The notes under the pieces were generated by a model. That model made no database searches and was not told where the DNA came from. It was given only the letters and a program-made list of their open reading frames with translations. The translations under genes were made by a program, and so were the position numbers. A stretch of 64,000 bases of DNA from Micromonospora sp. NBRC 110009. GTDB lineage: Bacteria; Actinomycetota; Actinomycetes; Mycobacteriales; Micromonosporaceae. How positions within the stretch are numbered: the first letter of the stretch is position 1; the number at the start of each line of letters is the position of its first letter. Of this stretch, positions 25,981-34,696 are shown one piece after another. The stretch spans positions 496,001 through 560,000 of the forward strand of contig NZ_CP130427.1 in the NCBI RefSeq assembly GCF_030518795.1, given 5' to 3'.

Positions 25981-26193
25981 CTACGCGGCCTCGCGCAGGT
26001 CGGCCAGGCCGACCGGGGCGTGCCGGCGGAGCAGTTCCTCCAGGTCGGCCACCGAGGCCACCTCGCCGATCACGTTGGCGCCGCCGCCGTGCTCCGGGCG
26101 GTAGCGGTGCACCAGCCGGTAGCGGTACCGACCGCGGATCAGCTCCACGCTGACCCGCCACCGCCCACAGCACCCGCAGATCCACTCCGGCAC
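25981..26193 (-). CDS. Small Cys-containing hypothetical protein (70 aa)
   Basis: 70 residues, MPEWICGCCGRWRVSVELIRG followed by a basic, Tyr-rich strand and VIGEVASVADLEELLRRHAPV. The CGCC cluster at the N-terminus may bind a metal. Its GTG start lies six bases after TACCGT on the same strand, the leaderless arrangement found for many genes here, which supports the frame over the overlapping plus-strand one. No function can be assigned. Confidence 0.6.
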   Translation of the reverse strand: MPEWICGCCGRWRVSVELIRGRYRYRLVHRYRPEHGGGANVIGEVASVADLEELLRRHAPVGLADLREAA

Positions 26194-26199
26194 GCCGCG

Positions 26200-26205
26200 A
26201 CGGTA
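26200..26205 (-). promoter_or_regulatory. -10 element of a leaderless promoter (TACCGT)
   Basis: TACCGT on the minus strand, six bases, then the GTG of the 70-residue protein. The identical hexamer and spacing precede the msrB gene. Confidence 0.5.
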
Positions 26206-26315
26206 GCCCTGACCTGCGGTTTCGCCATCCGGTCAGGGGTGACGAAGGGGTCCCGGCCGGGACACGCGGCCCGGCACCGCCGGTGATCTGCCTCACGACC
26301 GTCGGAGGCGTCTGA

Positions 26316-27440
26316 TTGACTGTCGCCGTGGACCTGCCGATCAATCCGCCGGTCGAGCCGATGCTGGCCAAGAGCGTGCCCCAGCTTCCCACCGCCCCCG
26401 GGATGACGTACGAGCCGAAGTGGGACGGATTCCGCTGCATCATCTTCCGCGACGGCGACGAGGTGGAGCTCGCCAGCCGGGGCGGCAAGACGATGACCCG
26501 CTACTTCCCGGAAGTGGTCGAACAGGCGCGCCGCCAGCTCCCGCCGAGATGCGCGGTCGACGGCGAGCTGATCGTGATCCGCCGGGACGGGCCCGGCGGC
26601 CAGCCGAGGCTCAACTTCGAGCTGCTCGCCCAACGGATCCACCCGGCCGCCTCCCGGGTGAAGCTGCTCGCCGAGACCACCCCGGCCGACTTCGTCGCCT
26701 TCGACCTGCTGGTCCTCGGCGACGAGCTGCTCACCGACCAGCCCTACCCGCAGCGCCGGGCCCGGCTGGAGCAGGCGCTGGCGGGGGTCCGCCCGCCGGT
26801 GCACGTCACCCAGGTGACCACCGATCCGGAGACGGCCCGGCGCTGGTTCGAGGTGTTCGAGGGGGCCGGGCTGGACGGCCTGATCGTCAAGCCGGCCGAC
26901 CTGCCCTACGAGCCGGGCAAGCGGCTGATGTTCAAGGTCAAGCACGCGCGCACCGCCGACGTGGTGGTGGCCGGCTTCCGCTGGCACAAGTCCGGCCCGG
27001 TGGTCGGCTCGCTGCTGCTCGGCCTCTACGACGACGCCGGCGTGCTGCACCACATCGGGGTGAGCTCGTCCTTCACCGCGGCCCGGCGCAAGGAGCTGCT
27101 GGCGGAGCTGGAGCCGTACCGGGACGTCGACGGCGGGCACCCGTGGGTGCACGGCGACCACGAGCGGGGGCAGCGCATCCCGGGCGGGGTGAGCCGGTGG
27201 ACCGGCACCCGCAACCTGGAGTGGGAGCCGCTGCGCCCGGAGCTGGTCGCCGAGGTCGGCTACGACGCGATGGAGGGCGACCGGCTGCGGCACACCGCCC
27301 AGTTCGCCCGCTGGCGCCCTGACCGGGATCCCCGCTCCTGCACCTATGACCAGCTGGAGCGCCCGATCCGCTACGACGTGGACCAGGTGCTGCGCGGCGA
27401 TCCGGCGGCGACCGTCGGCGGCGCGCGCGGCCCGGCGTAG
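26316..27440 (+). CDS. ligC: ATP-dependent DNA ligase, LigC type
   Basis: 374 residues. Motif I with the nucleotidylated lysine is YEPKWDGFR (K35); VDGELIVI (motif III region), GLDGLIVK (motif IV) and LMFKVKHART (motif V) follow, then a short OB domain with HRGVSSSF-like strands. No N-terminal or polymerase domains, so it matches the compact LigC ligases of mycobacteria that act in end joining or base-excision repair. The TTG start is supported by GGAGG seven bases upstream; the later in-frame GTG is 19 bases away from it. A LigD-type polymerase gene lies 11 kb further on. Confidence 0.9.
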   Translation: MTVAVDLPINPPVEPMLAKSVPQLPTAPGMTYEPKWDGFRCIIFRDGDEVELASRGGKTMTRYFPEVVEQARRQLPPRCAVDGELIVIRRDGPGGQPRLNFELLAQRIHPAASRVKLLAETTPADFVAFDLLVLGDELLTDQPYPQRRARLEQALAGVRPPVHVTQVTTDPETARRWFEVFEGAGLDGLIVKPADLPYEPGKRLMFKVKHARTADVVVAGFRWHKSGPVVGSLLLGLYDDAGVLHHIGVSSSFTAARRKELLAELEPYRDVDGGHPWVHGDHERGQRIPGGVSRWTGTRNLEWEPLRPELVAEVGYDAMEGDRLRHTAQFARWRPDRDPRSCTYDQLERPIRYDVDQVLRGDPAATVGGARGPA

Positions 27441-27474
27441 CGTGGCCGTCGACACGATCATGGAAGGCGCCGAG

Positions 27475-29052
27475 GTGACCCGCTTCTCCGACCGGATCCG
27501 CCGGATCCGGCCCGCCCTGGCCGGCTTCGCCGCCGCGGTGCTGCTCACCGCCGGCTGCACCCTGCCGGCGATCGCCCCCCGGACGGAGGGTCAGGGCGAG
27601 GCGGCCGCCCCGGGCACCGCCCCGACCTGGCGCGCCTGCCCGGAGGTCCCCGACGAGCTGGTCGGGCGGGGGGCGCCGGGCATGCGCTACGAGTGCGCGC
27701 GGATCGCCGTGCCGCGAAACTGGGGCAACGGCGCGACGGCCGGGCCGGGCGCCGGGGAGACCTTCGAGATCGCGCTGATCCGGATCCGGTCGAACCGGCA
27801 GCACGACCGGATCGGCTCGCTGGTGGTCAACCCCGGCGGGCCGGGCGCCTCCGGCGTGGACACCGCCGTCTACCTCTCGTTCGGCTCGGGGTTCGGCGGG
27901 CTGCCGCCCGCGGTGACCGACCGCTTCGACATCGTCGGGTTCGACCCGCGCGGGGTGGCCCGGTCCAGCCCGGTGAAGTGCATCCCCGACGCCGACCTGG
28001 ACGCCAGCTTCGGCTACGACCCCGATCCGGAGAGTCAGGCGTCGTTCGACGGCTTCGTCGACCTCAACAAGCGGGTCGGGCAGCGGTGCGGCGCCAAGTA
28101 CGGCGACCAGCTCCCGCTCTACGGCACCGAGCAGGCCGCCCGGGACATGGACGCGGTCCGCGCGGCGGTCGGCGACGAGAAGCTCAGCTACCTCGGCTAC
28201 TCGTACGGGACCCTGCTCGGCGCGGTGTACGCCCAGCTCTACCCCCAGCGGGTGCGGGCCCTGGTGCTCGACGGCGCGGTGGACCCGCAGCAGAAGCTGA
28301 TCGCCGGGTCGGAGAGCCAGGCGAAGGGCTTCGAGCGGGCCTTCGACAACTTCGACCGGTGGTGCGCGGCGAACGCCGGGAGCTGCCCGCTCGCGCCGGA
28401 CGCCCGGGGCGCGGTCACCGCCGCCATCGACAAGGCCAGGGTCTCCCCGGTGCGGGGCCGGGACGGCCGGGAGGCCACCGCGGGCTGGGTGTTCTACGCG
28501 GTCATCTCCTCGCTCTACACCGAGTCGGGCTGGCAGGAGCTGGCCCGGGGGATCGACTCCCTGCAGGGCGGCGACCCGACCGGGGTGTTCAAGCTCGCCG
28601 ACGCGTACGCGGGCCGCGAGGAGGACGGGCACTACAGCAACCTCTTCGACGCGAACATGGCGGTGAACTGCGCGGACGAGACGGAGAAGCCGACCCGCGA
28701 GCAGATCCGCCAGCTCCAGTCGCAGTGGCGGCAGAAGTACCCGCTGTTCGGCCCGGCCCTGGCCGTGGGGATGCTCGGCTGCGTGGAGTGGCCCGGCGGG
28801 CGGGACCCGTACCCGACCGGCAAGGCGGCCGGGGCGCCGCCGATCGTGGTGGTCGGCACCACCGGCGACCCGGCCACGCCCTACGAGCAGACCGCCGCGC
28901 TGGCCTCGATGCTGAGTGTGGGGCGGGTGCTCACCTGGGAGGGTGAGGGGCACACCGCCTACCCGCAGACCGCCTGCGTCACCGCCGCCGTCGACGCGTA
29001 CCTCATCTCGCTCACCGTTCCCCGGGCGGGGCTGCGTTGCCCCGCCCGGTGA
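27475..29052 (+). CDS. Secreted TAP-like alpha/beta hydrolase lipoprotein (tripeptidyl-aminopeptidase type)
   Basis: 525 residues. A signal peptide ends in lipobox LTAGC, so it is a lipoprotein. The catalytic Ser is in GYSYGT, the Asp in VGTTGDPATPYE and the His in GEGHTAY, with the C-terminal TAP domain (PF08386). SLVVNPGGPGASGVD is the usual early oxyanion segment. It probably releases short peptides from extracellular protein. The GTG start has GGAAGG seven bases upstream; an ATG five codons earlier is less likely. It begins 34 bases after the ligase stop. Confidence 0.9.
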   Translation: MTRFSDRIRRIRPALAGFAAAVLLTAGCTLPAIAPRTEGQGEAAAPGTAPTWRACPEVPDELVGRGAPGMRYECARIAVPRNWGNGATAGPGAGETFEIALIRIRSNRQHDRIGSLVVNPGGPGASGVDTAVYLSFGSGFGGLPPAVTDRFDIVGFDPRGVARSSPVKCIPDADLDASFGYDPDPESQASFDGFVDLNKRVGQRCGAKYGDQLPLYGTEQAARDMDAVRAAVGDEKLSYLGYSYGTLLGAVYAQLYPQRVRALVLDGAVDPQQKLIAGSESQAKGFERAFDNFDRWCAANAGSCPLAPDARGAVTAAIDKARVSPVRGRDGREATAGWVFYAVISSLYTESGWQELARGIDSLQGGDPTGVFKLADAYAGREEDGHYSNLFDANMAVNCADETEKPTREQIRQLQSQWRQKYPLFGPALAVGMLGCVEWPGGRDPYPTGKAAGAPPIVVVGTTGDPATPYEQTAALASMLSVGRVLTWEGEGHTAYPQTACVTAAVDAYLISLTVPRAGLRCPAR

Positions 29053-29127
29053 CGGGCGGGTGAGGGTCAGCGCTCCCGGCAACCCGGGCCGGCACATCGG
29101 GGAGTGCCACTGTGTCAGGCTGCGGGC

Positions 29128-29580
29128 ATGACCGACGTGATCTTCCGGGAGGCGGTCCGGGCGGACCTGCCCGCCGTCATCGCCCTCCTCGCCGACGACG
29201 TGCTGGGCAAGGCCCGCGACTTCACCGAGGTGGACGCGGCCTACGAGCAGGCGTTCGCCGACATCGACGCCGACCCGCGCAACCACCTGGTGGTCGCGGA
29301 GGCCGCGGGCGAGCTGGTCGGCTGCTTCCAGATCACGTACATCCCGGGGTTGGGCCGGCACGGGGCGGAACGGTCGCTGATCGAGTCGGTCCGGGTCCGC
29401 TCCGACCGGCGCGGGCAGGGCCTGGGCCGAGAGATGATGACCTGGGCGATCGACCGGGCCCGCGAGCGGGGCTGCGCGCTGGTGCAGCTCACCACCGACA
29501 AGAGCCGGAGCGACGCGCACCGCTTCTACCGGAACCTCGGCTTCGTGGCCAGCCACGAGGGGATGAAGCTGGCGCTCTGA
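29128..29580 (+). CDS. GNAT-family N-acetyltransferase
   Basis: 150 residues, IFREAVRADLPAVIALLADD at the N-terminus and the acetyl-CoA site VRVRSDRRGQGLGREMMTWAIDRA, with RFYRNLGFVASHEGMKL at the end. A single GNAT domain, acceptor unknown. ATG at MTDV is preferred over an upstream in-frame ATG because CAGGCT lies six bases before it. Confidence 0.88.
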   Translation: MTDVIFREAVRADLPAVIALLADDVLGKARDFTEVDAAYEQAFADIDADPRNHLVVAEAAGELVGCFQITYIPGLGRHGAERSLIESVRVRSDRRGQGLGREMMTWAIDRARERGCALVQLTTDKSRSDAHRFYRNLGFVASHEGMKLAL

Positions 29581-29682
29581 CGCGATCTCCCCCGGCACGG
29601 GGAGCCGACTCCCCGGCGGGCAGGACGACCGCCGGCGGCCCGCTGCGGAGGCTGGTGGGGCAGCCCACCGAACGGAGTCCGC

Positions 29683-30216
29683 ATGGCCACCGCCCTCGTG
29701 CCGATCGTCGCCCATCCTCGGGACGGGCGTTCCGCCCCCGCCTGGGCGGTCCGCGTCGCGCACCTCATCCCGCTGCTCACCCTCCCCTCCGGCCTGTGGC
29801 GGATCGCCCTGGTCGCCGGGGTGCCGCTCGGCCTCTCCGAGGCCGCCGCGTCGGCCCGTCCCGGGCTCGGCGAGCGCGTCTACATCGTCTCGCTGAGCCT
29901 GGTGTCGGAGGCGCTGGCGCTGCTCGCGCTCGGCCTGGTCCGCCGGTGGGGTGAGGTCTTCCCCCGCCGGCTGCCGCTGCTGGGCGGGCGCCGGGTGCCG
30001 CCGTCGTTCGCGGTCACCGTCGCCACCGCCGGCGCCGTCGCGCTCATCCTGATCTGGGGGTACGCCGCCTGGGGCGTCGTCGTCCGGGGCGACGACGCCG
30101 GCTTCACGCCCCCCGGCCTCGCCCTCCTGCTGGCCTGCTACTCGCCCCTGCTCCTCTGGGGCCCGCTCCTGCTGGCCCTCACCTACGCCTACCATCGCCG
30201 CCGCTGCCGCGACTGA
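29683..30216 (+). CDS. Integral membrane protein of unknown function
   Basis: 177 residues with about four predicted helices: LIPLLTLPSGLWRIALVAGVPLG, YIVSLSLVSEALALLALGLV, AVTVATAGAVALILIWGYAAW and LALLLACYSPLLLWGPLLLALTYAY (each read in outline). An ACGGAGTCCGC site precedes the ATG. It resembles small actinobacterial membrane proteins often annotated only as hypothetical. Convergent with the ABC exporter operon. Confidence 0.75.
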   Translation: MATALVPIVAHPRDGRSAPAWAVRVAHLIPLLTLPSGLWRIALVAGVPLGLSEAAASARPGLGERVYIVSLSLVSEALALLALGLVRRWGEVFPRRLPLLGGRRVPPSFAVTVATAGAVALILIWGYAAWGVVVRGDDAGFTPPGLALLLACYSPLLLWGPLLLALTYAYHRRRCRD

Positions 30217-30217
30217 G

Positions 30218-30251
30218 CCCCGCCCCACCCCAGGGACGGGGTGAGGCGGGG
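30218..30251. terminator. Terminator between convergent membrane-protein and ABC genes
   Basis: A two-part stem: seven bases (30218-30224 with 30245-30251) and six bases (30226-30231 with 30238-30243), separated by a one-base bulge on each side. Confidence 0.6.
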
Positions 30252-30256
30252 ACGGG

Positions 30257-30976
30257 TCAGGCGTCGACGAGGTGGCCGTCGCGCAGGGTGAGGGTGCGGT
30301 CGGCCATCTCGATGAGGGCGGGGTCGTGGGTGGCCACCAGGGCGGTCATCCCGCGGGCGTGCACCACGGCCCGGAGCAGGTCCATGATGGAACGGCCGGT
30401 CTCGGAGTCGAGCTGACCGGTCGGCTCGTCGGCGATCAGCAGGTCCGGCTCGTTCGCCAGGGCCCGGGCCACCGCCACCCGCTGCTGCTGGCCGCCGGAG
30501 AGCTCGTACGGGCGCTGCGCGGCGTGCCCGCCCAACCCGACCAGCTCCAGCAGGACGGCCACCCGCTGCTCCCGCTCCGCGGCCGGCACCTTGGCCAACC
30601 GCAGCGGCACCCCGACGTTCTCCGCCGCGGACAGGATCGGCACCAGGCCGAAGGTCTGGAAGACAAAGCCGACCGTGCCCCGGCGCAACGCCAGCAGCTC
30701 CCGCTCGCTCGCCGCGGTCACCTCGTGCCCGGCCACCCGGATCCGGCCGGCGTCCGGCCGGTCCAGCCCGCCCACGAGGTTGAGCAGGGTGGTCTTGCCG
30801 GCGCCCGAGCGGCCCCGGACCGCGACCAGCTCGCCCCGGCCGGCGGTGAAGGAGACGTCCCGCACGGCGTGCACCGCGTGTTCGCCCCGGCCGAAGGTGC
30901 GGCTCACCCCCTCGACAGCCACCACCTCCTCGGTGGTGAGGATCCGGGCCGGCGCCACGGACAGCTGCTCGGTCAT
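30257..30976 (-). CDS. ABC exporter ATP-binding protein (MacB/LolD type)
   Basis: 239 residues. Walker A GRSGAGKTT, signature LSGGQQQRVAVARAL, Walker B LLIADEPTGQLD, and the H-loop in LVATHDPALIEMADR. The sequence is of the MacB/LolD group that powers FtsX-type permeases. Its ATG overlaps the stop of the other ATPase (ATGA), and it is the last gene of the four-gene operon. It probably forms a heterodimer with the other ATPase, matching the two unlike permeases. Confidence 0.92.
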   Translation of the reverse strand: MTEQLSVAPARILTTEEVVAVEGVSRTFGRGEHAVHAVRDVSFTAGRGELVAVRGRSGAGKTTLLNLVGGLDRPDAGRIRVAGHEVTAASERELLALRRGTVGFVFQTFGLVPILSAAENVGVPLRLAKVPAAEREQRVAVLLELVGLGGHAAQRPYELSGGQQQRVAVARALANEPDLLIADEPTGQLDSETGRSIMDLLRAVVHARGMTALVATHDPALIEMADRTLTLRDGHLVDA

Positions 30977-31965
30977 GACTCACTCTCCTCGGCGTGCGCC
31001 CGGTCGCCGGGCCGCACCTCGACATGGTCGGGTTCCAGGTTGAGCCGGACCCGGTCGCGCAGGGACAGGGCGTCCACGAAGGACGCCGGCAGCTGCATCC
31101 GGCCGGTCCGGTCGAGCACCGCGTACTCCTCGCTGACCAGCTCGGTGCTGCCGTCGGCGCCGACCCGGGCGGTGCGGCGTACCTCGGAGGAGGTCCGGCC
31201 GTCGCGGATGGCGACGGTCCGGCGGACCTGGCCGGCCACGGCAGGGTCGTGGGTGACCACCACGATGGTGACGCCCAGCTCGGCGTTGATGGTCCGCAGC
31301 GCGGCGAAGACCTCGGCGCCGGTCGCCTCGTCCAGCTCGCCGGTCGGCTCGTCGGCGAAGAGCACCTCCGGGTCGTTGGCGACCGCCACGGCCACCGCGC
31401 AGCGCTGCTGCTCGCCGCCGCTCATCTGGCCGGGCTTCCGGTCCGCGCAGTAGCCGACGCCGACCAGGTCGAGCAGCTGCCGGGCCCGGTCGCGCCGGGC
31501 CCGACGCGACCGCCCGCCGGCGAGCTTCATCGGCAGCTCCACGTTCTCCTGCGCGGTCAGGTACGGCAGCAGGTTCCGGCCGGTCTGCTGCCAGACGAAG
31601 CCGACCACCTGGCGGCGGTAGGCGAGCCGGCGCCGGTTCGACAGCGCGAGCAGGTCGTAGTCGGCGACCCGGGCGATGCCGGCGGTGGGGGTGTCCAGCC
31701 CGGAGAGGATGTTCAGCAGGGTCGACTTGCCGGACCCGGAGGCGCCGACGATCGCCACCAGCTCGCCCCGGTCGATGACCAGGTCGAGGCCCTGGAGGGC
31801 GACCACCTCCACCCCCTCGGTCTTGAAGATGCGGACCAGGCCGTCGCAGACGATGTGCCCGCGCAACCGGTCCCGGCCACCGGCCCGTTCGGCCGCGCGC
31901 TGCGCGGCGCGCTGCTGCAGGGCTGCCAGGTCCGGCACGGCGGACACCTCGGCGATCGCTGTCAT
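30973..31965 (-). CDS. ABC exporter ATP-binding protein with AbrB-like C-terminal extension
   Basis: 330 residues. The ATPase domain (about 30-260) has Walker A GASGSGKST, signature MSGGEQQRCAV and Walker B VLFADEPTGELD. About 80 extra residues follow; the piece YAVLDRTGRMQLPASFVDAL followed by SLRDRVRLNLEPDHVEVRP (about 280-320) resembles a swapped-hairpin AbrB/SpoVT fold (DxxGRxxLP...GDxV). MacB-type ATPases are normally near 230 residues. The tail could be a dimerisation or sensing module. Two bases separate it from the permease stop upstream. Confidence 0.88.
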   Translation of the reverse strand: MTAIAEVSAVPDLAALQQRAAQRAAERAGGRDRLRGHIVCDGLVRIFKTEGVEVVALQGLDLVIDRGELVAIVGASGSGKSTLLNILSGLDTPTAGIARVADYDLLALSNRRRLAYRRQVVGFVWQQTGRNLLPYLTAQENVELPMKLAGGRSRRARRDRARQLLDLVGVGYCADRKPGQMSGGEQQRCAVAVAVANDPEVLFADEPTGELDEATGAEVFAALRTINAELGVTIVVVTHDPAVAGQVRRTVAIRDGRTSSEVRRTARVGADGSTELVSEEYAVLDRTGRMQLPASFVDALSLRDRVRLNLEPDHVEVRPGDRAHAEESES

Positions 31966-31966
31966 C

Positions 31967-34696
31967 TCAGCTCTCCTCTCCGAGCCGGAGCACCTCGCCG
32001 AGGCGCATCCGGCGGTTGTTCAGGGCCTCGACGGCGATCGCGAAGCCGAGGGCCACCAGGGCGAGGCCCAGCACACCGGCCACCAGACCGGGTTCGAAAC
32101 GCACCTGCACCGCCACTCCACCGGTGAACGCGGGCAGGCCGAGGACCGGGGTGAGCAGCACCGGCAGCAGCGCGCCGACCACCGCCCCGGTGAGGACCGA
32201 GACCAGCACCAGCGGGGTCAGCTCGACGAGCAGCAGCCCGCGCCACTGCCGCCGGGACAGCCCCATGGTGCGCAGCCGGGAGAGCACCTGACCTCGGCTG
32301 CGCGCCCCGGCGAGCACGGCGAACGCCAGCGCGAGCAGGCCCAGCGCACCGCCGCCGACCGCGCCGATGCTGAAGCCGAACACCAGCAGCCCGTTCACCC
32401 CGCTGCCGCCCAGCTCGGCGCGGACCGCCGACCGGGTGAGCACCTCCGGTGCCCGGGGCGGCTCGCCGCCGGTCACCCCTCCGATGCGCTGGTAGCGCCG
32501 CTGCCCCTCGTCGACCACCCCGGCCACCCCGGCTGGGTCGACCCGGTCCCCGGCCAGCACGAAGCCGGTGGGGGCGAGCTGGTGCGGGGCGCCCGCCGGC
32601 AGCGTCGGCCAGGGCAGCACCACGAACCGCGTGACGCTCCGGTCGAGCAGCGGGAACTCCTTGACGGTGGCGGCCGTCCGCACCGGCAGCCGGTTGCCCT
32701 GCACGTCCAGCCAGGCGGGCCGGCCCCCGTCCCGATCGGCCAGCCCGGCGTCGGCGAACTCCTCGGCGAGCGCCGGGGAGACCAGCGCGGGCAGCGGCGT
32801 GCTGCCATCGCCGGTGGTGCGCAGCGGGTCGGGGACGGTCACCGGGACGCCCGCGCGGCGGGCCACCTCAGCGAAGCGGACGCCGTCGACCAGCAGCACC
32901 CGGGTGTCGCCGACCCCGCCGAACCGGCCGGCCTGATCGGCGTACGGGCGCACGCCCGTCACCAGCACCAGCGGGGCCACCGCCCGCACCCCGGGCAGCG
33001 CGGCCAGCGCCTGCGTGGTGTCCGGGGCGAACCGTTCGCCGTTGACCAGGACGTCGCCGGGTACGGCCCGGCCGGCCGCGCGGTCCCGGCCGGTCTCGAT
33101 GCCGGCGGCCACCACCCCGCAGAACGCGGCGGTGGCGACGGCCAGCACGACCACGACCAGCGGGCCCGTGGTGGCGGCCCGGCCGGCGCGGGCGGTGCCG
33201 AGGAACGCGACGCTGCCCCGGGCCCGGGCGGCGGCCCGACTGAGCAGCCGCAGCGGCCACGGGTACGCGCGCAGCGCGACCAGCGCCGCGGCCACCGCCA
33301 GCAGCACCGGCACCGACACCAGCAGCGGGTCCACACTCCCGTCGAGGGTGAGCCCTCGCCGGCGCAGCAGGAACGCTCCGAGCACGGCCACCCCGAGCAC
33401 GGTCACCTCGATGGTGAGCCGGACCGTGGTGGAGCGGGCGCCGACCAGGTCGGCCCGCCCGCCGCCGCCCCGCCCGGCGGTGAGCGCGGTGACCGGCGGG
33501 AGCAGCGTGGCCAGCACCCCGGCGAGCAGCACCCAGTGCAGCTCCGCGCCCTCCCCCGGCACCAGCCCCCCGAGCAGCCAGCCGACGCCCGCCGCGAGGG
33601 GCAGCACCAGGGCCGACTCGGCGAGCCCGCGGCGCAGCACCGCGCCGGTGGAGCCGCCCCGCGCACGGATCAGCGCGTACTCGGTGCGGCGCCGGCGCGC
33701 GGCGAGCCGGGCGGCGAGCAGGGTCAGGCCGGCCAGGGTGGCGAGCAGCCCGGCGGCGATGACGGCGAGCAGCGTACGGGCGGCGGCGAGCGACTCGGCG
33801 AAGCGCCGCAGCGGGATGTCGACGCCCTGGTTGAAGGCCAGCCCCGCCGGACGGGTCCGGTCCAGCACGGCCAGCCCGTCGACCATCGGCTCCAGGTCGC
33901 CGGGGGTGACCCCGTCGGGAGCGACCCGGTAGCGCCACGAGAAGCCGACCGGCCAGCCGGCGGACGCCATCGCGCCGAAGCCGGGCGCGGCCGTCGCACC
34001 GACGAGGAGGGTCGGCATGCGGTCCTTCACCGGCGGGGTGAGCCGGAGCATCGAGGGGAGGGCGTCCCAGATCCCGTCCTGCGGGTCGACCGGCCGGAAC
34101 ACCCCGACCAGGGCGAGCTTCGTCGTCAGCATGGGCTTGCCGTCGGGGTCCAGGATGGCGAGCTGGAACCGGCTGCCGGCGTGCAGCCGCAGCGGGCCGG
34201 CGACGGTGTCGGCGAGCGCCAACTCGACCGCCCCGTCGCTGGTCACCCCGGCTTCCGGCCAGCGGCCCTCGACCATGGTGACCGCGTCCTGGATGCCGCT
34301 CATGAACCGCAGGCTCAGGTCCAGCAGCCCCTGGTCGGCCCGCAGGTCGGGTCCGGTCATCCGGCCGAAGAGGGTTCGGGCGGCGTACCAGCGCTCGCCG
34401 ACGGCCTGCCGGACGGCGGGCGGCATCCGCTGCTGGAGCGAGTCGAGCTCGCCCGCCCTGGCGGTGGCCGCGCCGGCGCCGCCCTGCGTGAGCGGCGCGT
34501 CCTCGGTGGTGTACGTGAGGTCGCGGCGGGCGACCGGCTGGGCGGCCAGGTACTCGCGCAGCCCCTGCCCGGTGAGGCGGTCGGCGACCCGGGGCACCCC
34601 CGTGATCAGCAGCGCGGTCACCAGGGCCAGCACGGCGAGCAGCAGAAAGTGCCCCCCGTACGCCCGGACCCGCCGCACGGCCGCGAACAGGCTCAT
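31967..34696 (-). CDS. FtsX-type ABC permease (large, 909 aa)
   Basis: 909 residues. One N-terminal helix (HFLLLAVLALVTALLITGV) and a large extracellular region are followed by a group of helices in the middle (from LLAVIAAGLLATLAGLTLLAA) and a second extracellular domain. A C-terminal FtsX block closes the protein: GGALGLLALAFAVLAGARSRG, with LRTMGLSRRQWRGLLLVELTPLVLVSVLTG after it. This duplicated FtsX layout is that of actinobacterial multi-helix exporters of unknown cargo. The ATG overlaps the preceding permease stop (ATGA). Confidence 0.87.
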   Translation of the reverse strand: MSLFAAVRRVRAYGGHFLLLAVLALVTALLITGVPRVADRLTGQGLREYLAAQPVARRDLTYTTEDAPLTQGGAGAATARAGELDSLQQRMPPAVRQAVGERWYAARTLFGRMTGPDLRADQGLLDLSLRFMSGIQDAVTMVEGRWPEAGVTSDGAVELALADTVAGPLRLHAGSRFQLAILDPDGKPMLTTKLALVGVFRPVDPQDGIWDALPSMLRLTPPVKDRMPTLLVGATAAPGFGAMASAGWPVGFSWRYRVAPDGVTPGDLEPMVDGLAVLDRTRPAGLAFNQGVDIPLRRFAESLAAARTLLAVIAAGLLATLAGLTLLAARLAARRRRTEYALIRARGGSTGAVLRRGLAESALVLPLAAGVGWLLGGLVPGEGAELHWVLLAGVLATLLPPVTALTAGRGGGGRADLVGARSTTVRLTIEVTVLGVAVLGAFLLRRRGLTLDGSVDPLLVSVPVLLAVAAALVALRAYPWPLRLLSRAAARARGSVAFLGTARAGRAATTGPLVVVVLAVATAAFCGVVAAGIETGRDRAAGRAVPGDVLVNGERFAPDTTQALAALPGVRAVAPLVLVTGVRPYADQAGRFGGVGDTRVLLVDGVRFAEVARRAGVPVTVPDPLRTTGDGSTPLPALVSPALAEEFADAGLADRDGGRPAWLDVQGNRLPVRTAATVKEFPLLDRSVTRFVVLPWPTLPAGAPHQLAPTGFVLAGDRVDPAGVAGVVDEGQRRYQRIGGVTGGEPPRAPEVLTRSAVRAELGGSGVNGLLVFGFSIGAVGGGALGLLALAFAVLAGARSRGQVLSRLRTMGLSRRQWRGLLLVELTPLVLVSVLTGAVVGALLPVLLTPVLGLPAFTGGVAVQVRFEPGLVAGVLGLALVALGFAIAVEALNNRRMRLGEVLRLGEES

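Noticed and set aside
25930..26286. 118-residue plus-strand frame over the small Cys gene
   Set aside because: No motif and no promoter, whereas the minus-strand frame has a CGCC cluster and a leaderless -10 at the right distance.
27073..30228. 1051-residue minus-strand open frame opposite the hydrolase and GNAT genes
   Set aside because: Antisense shadow; plus-strand genes have lipobox, catalytic triad and acetyl-CoA motifs.
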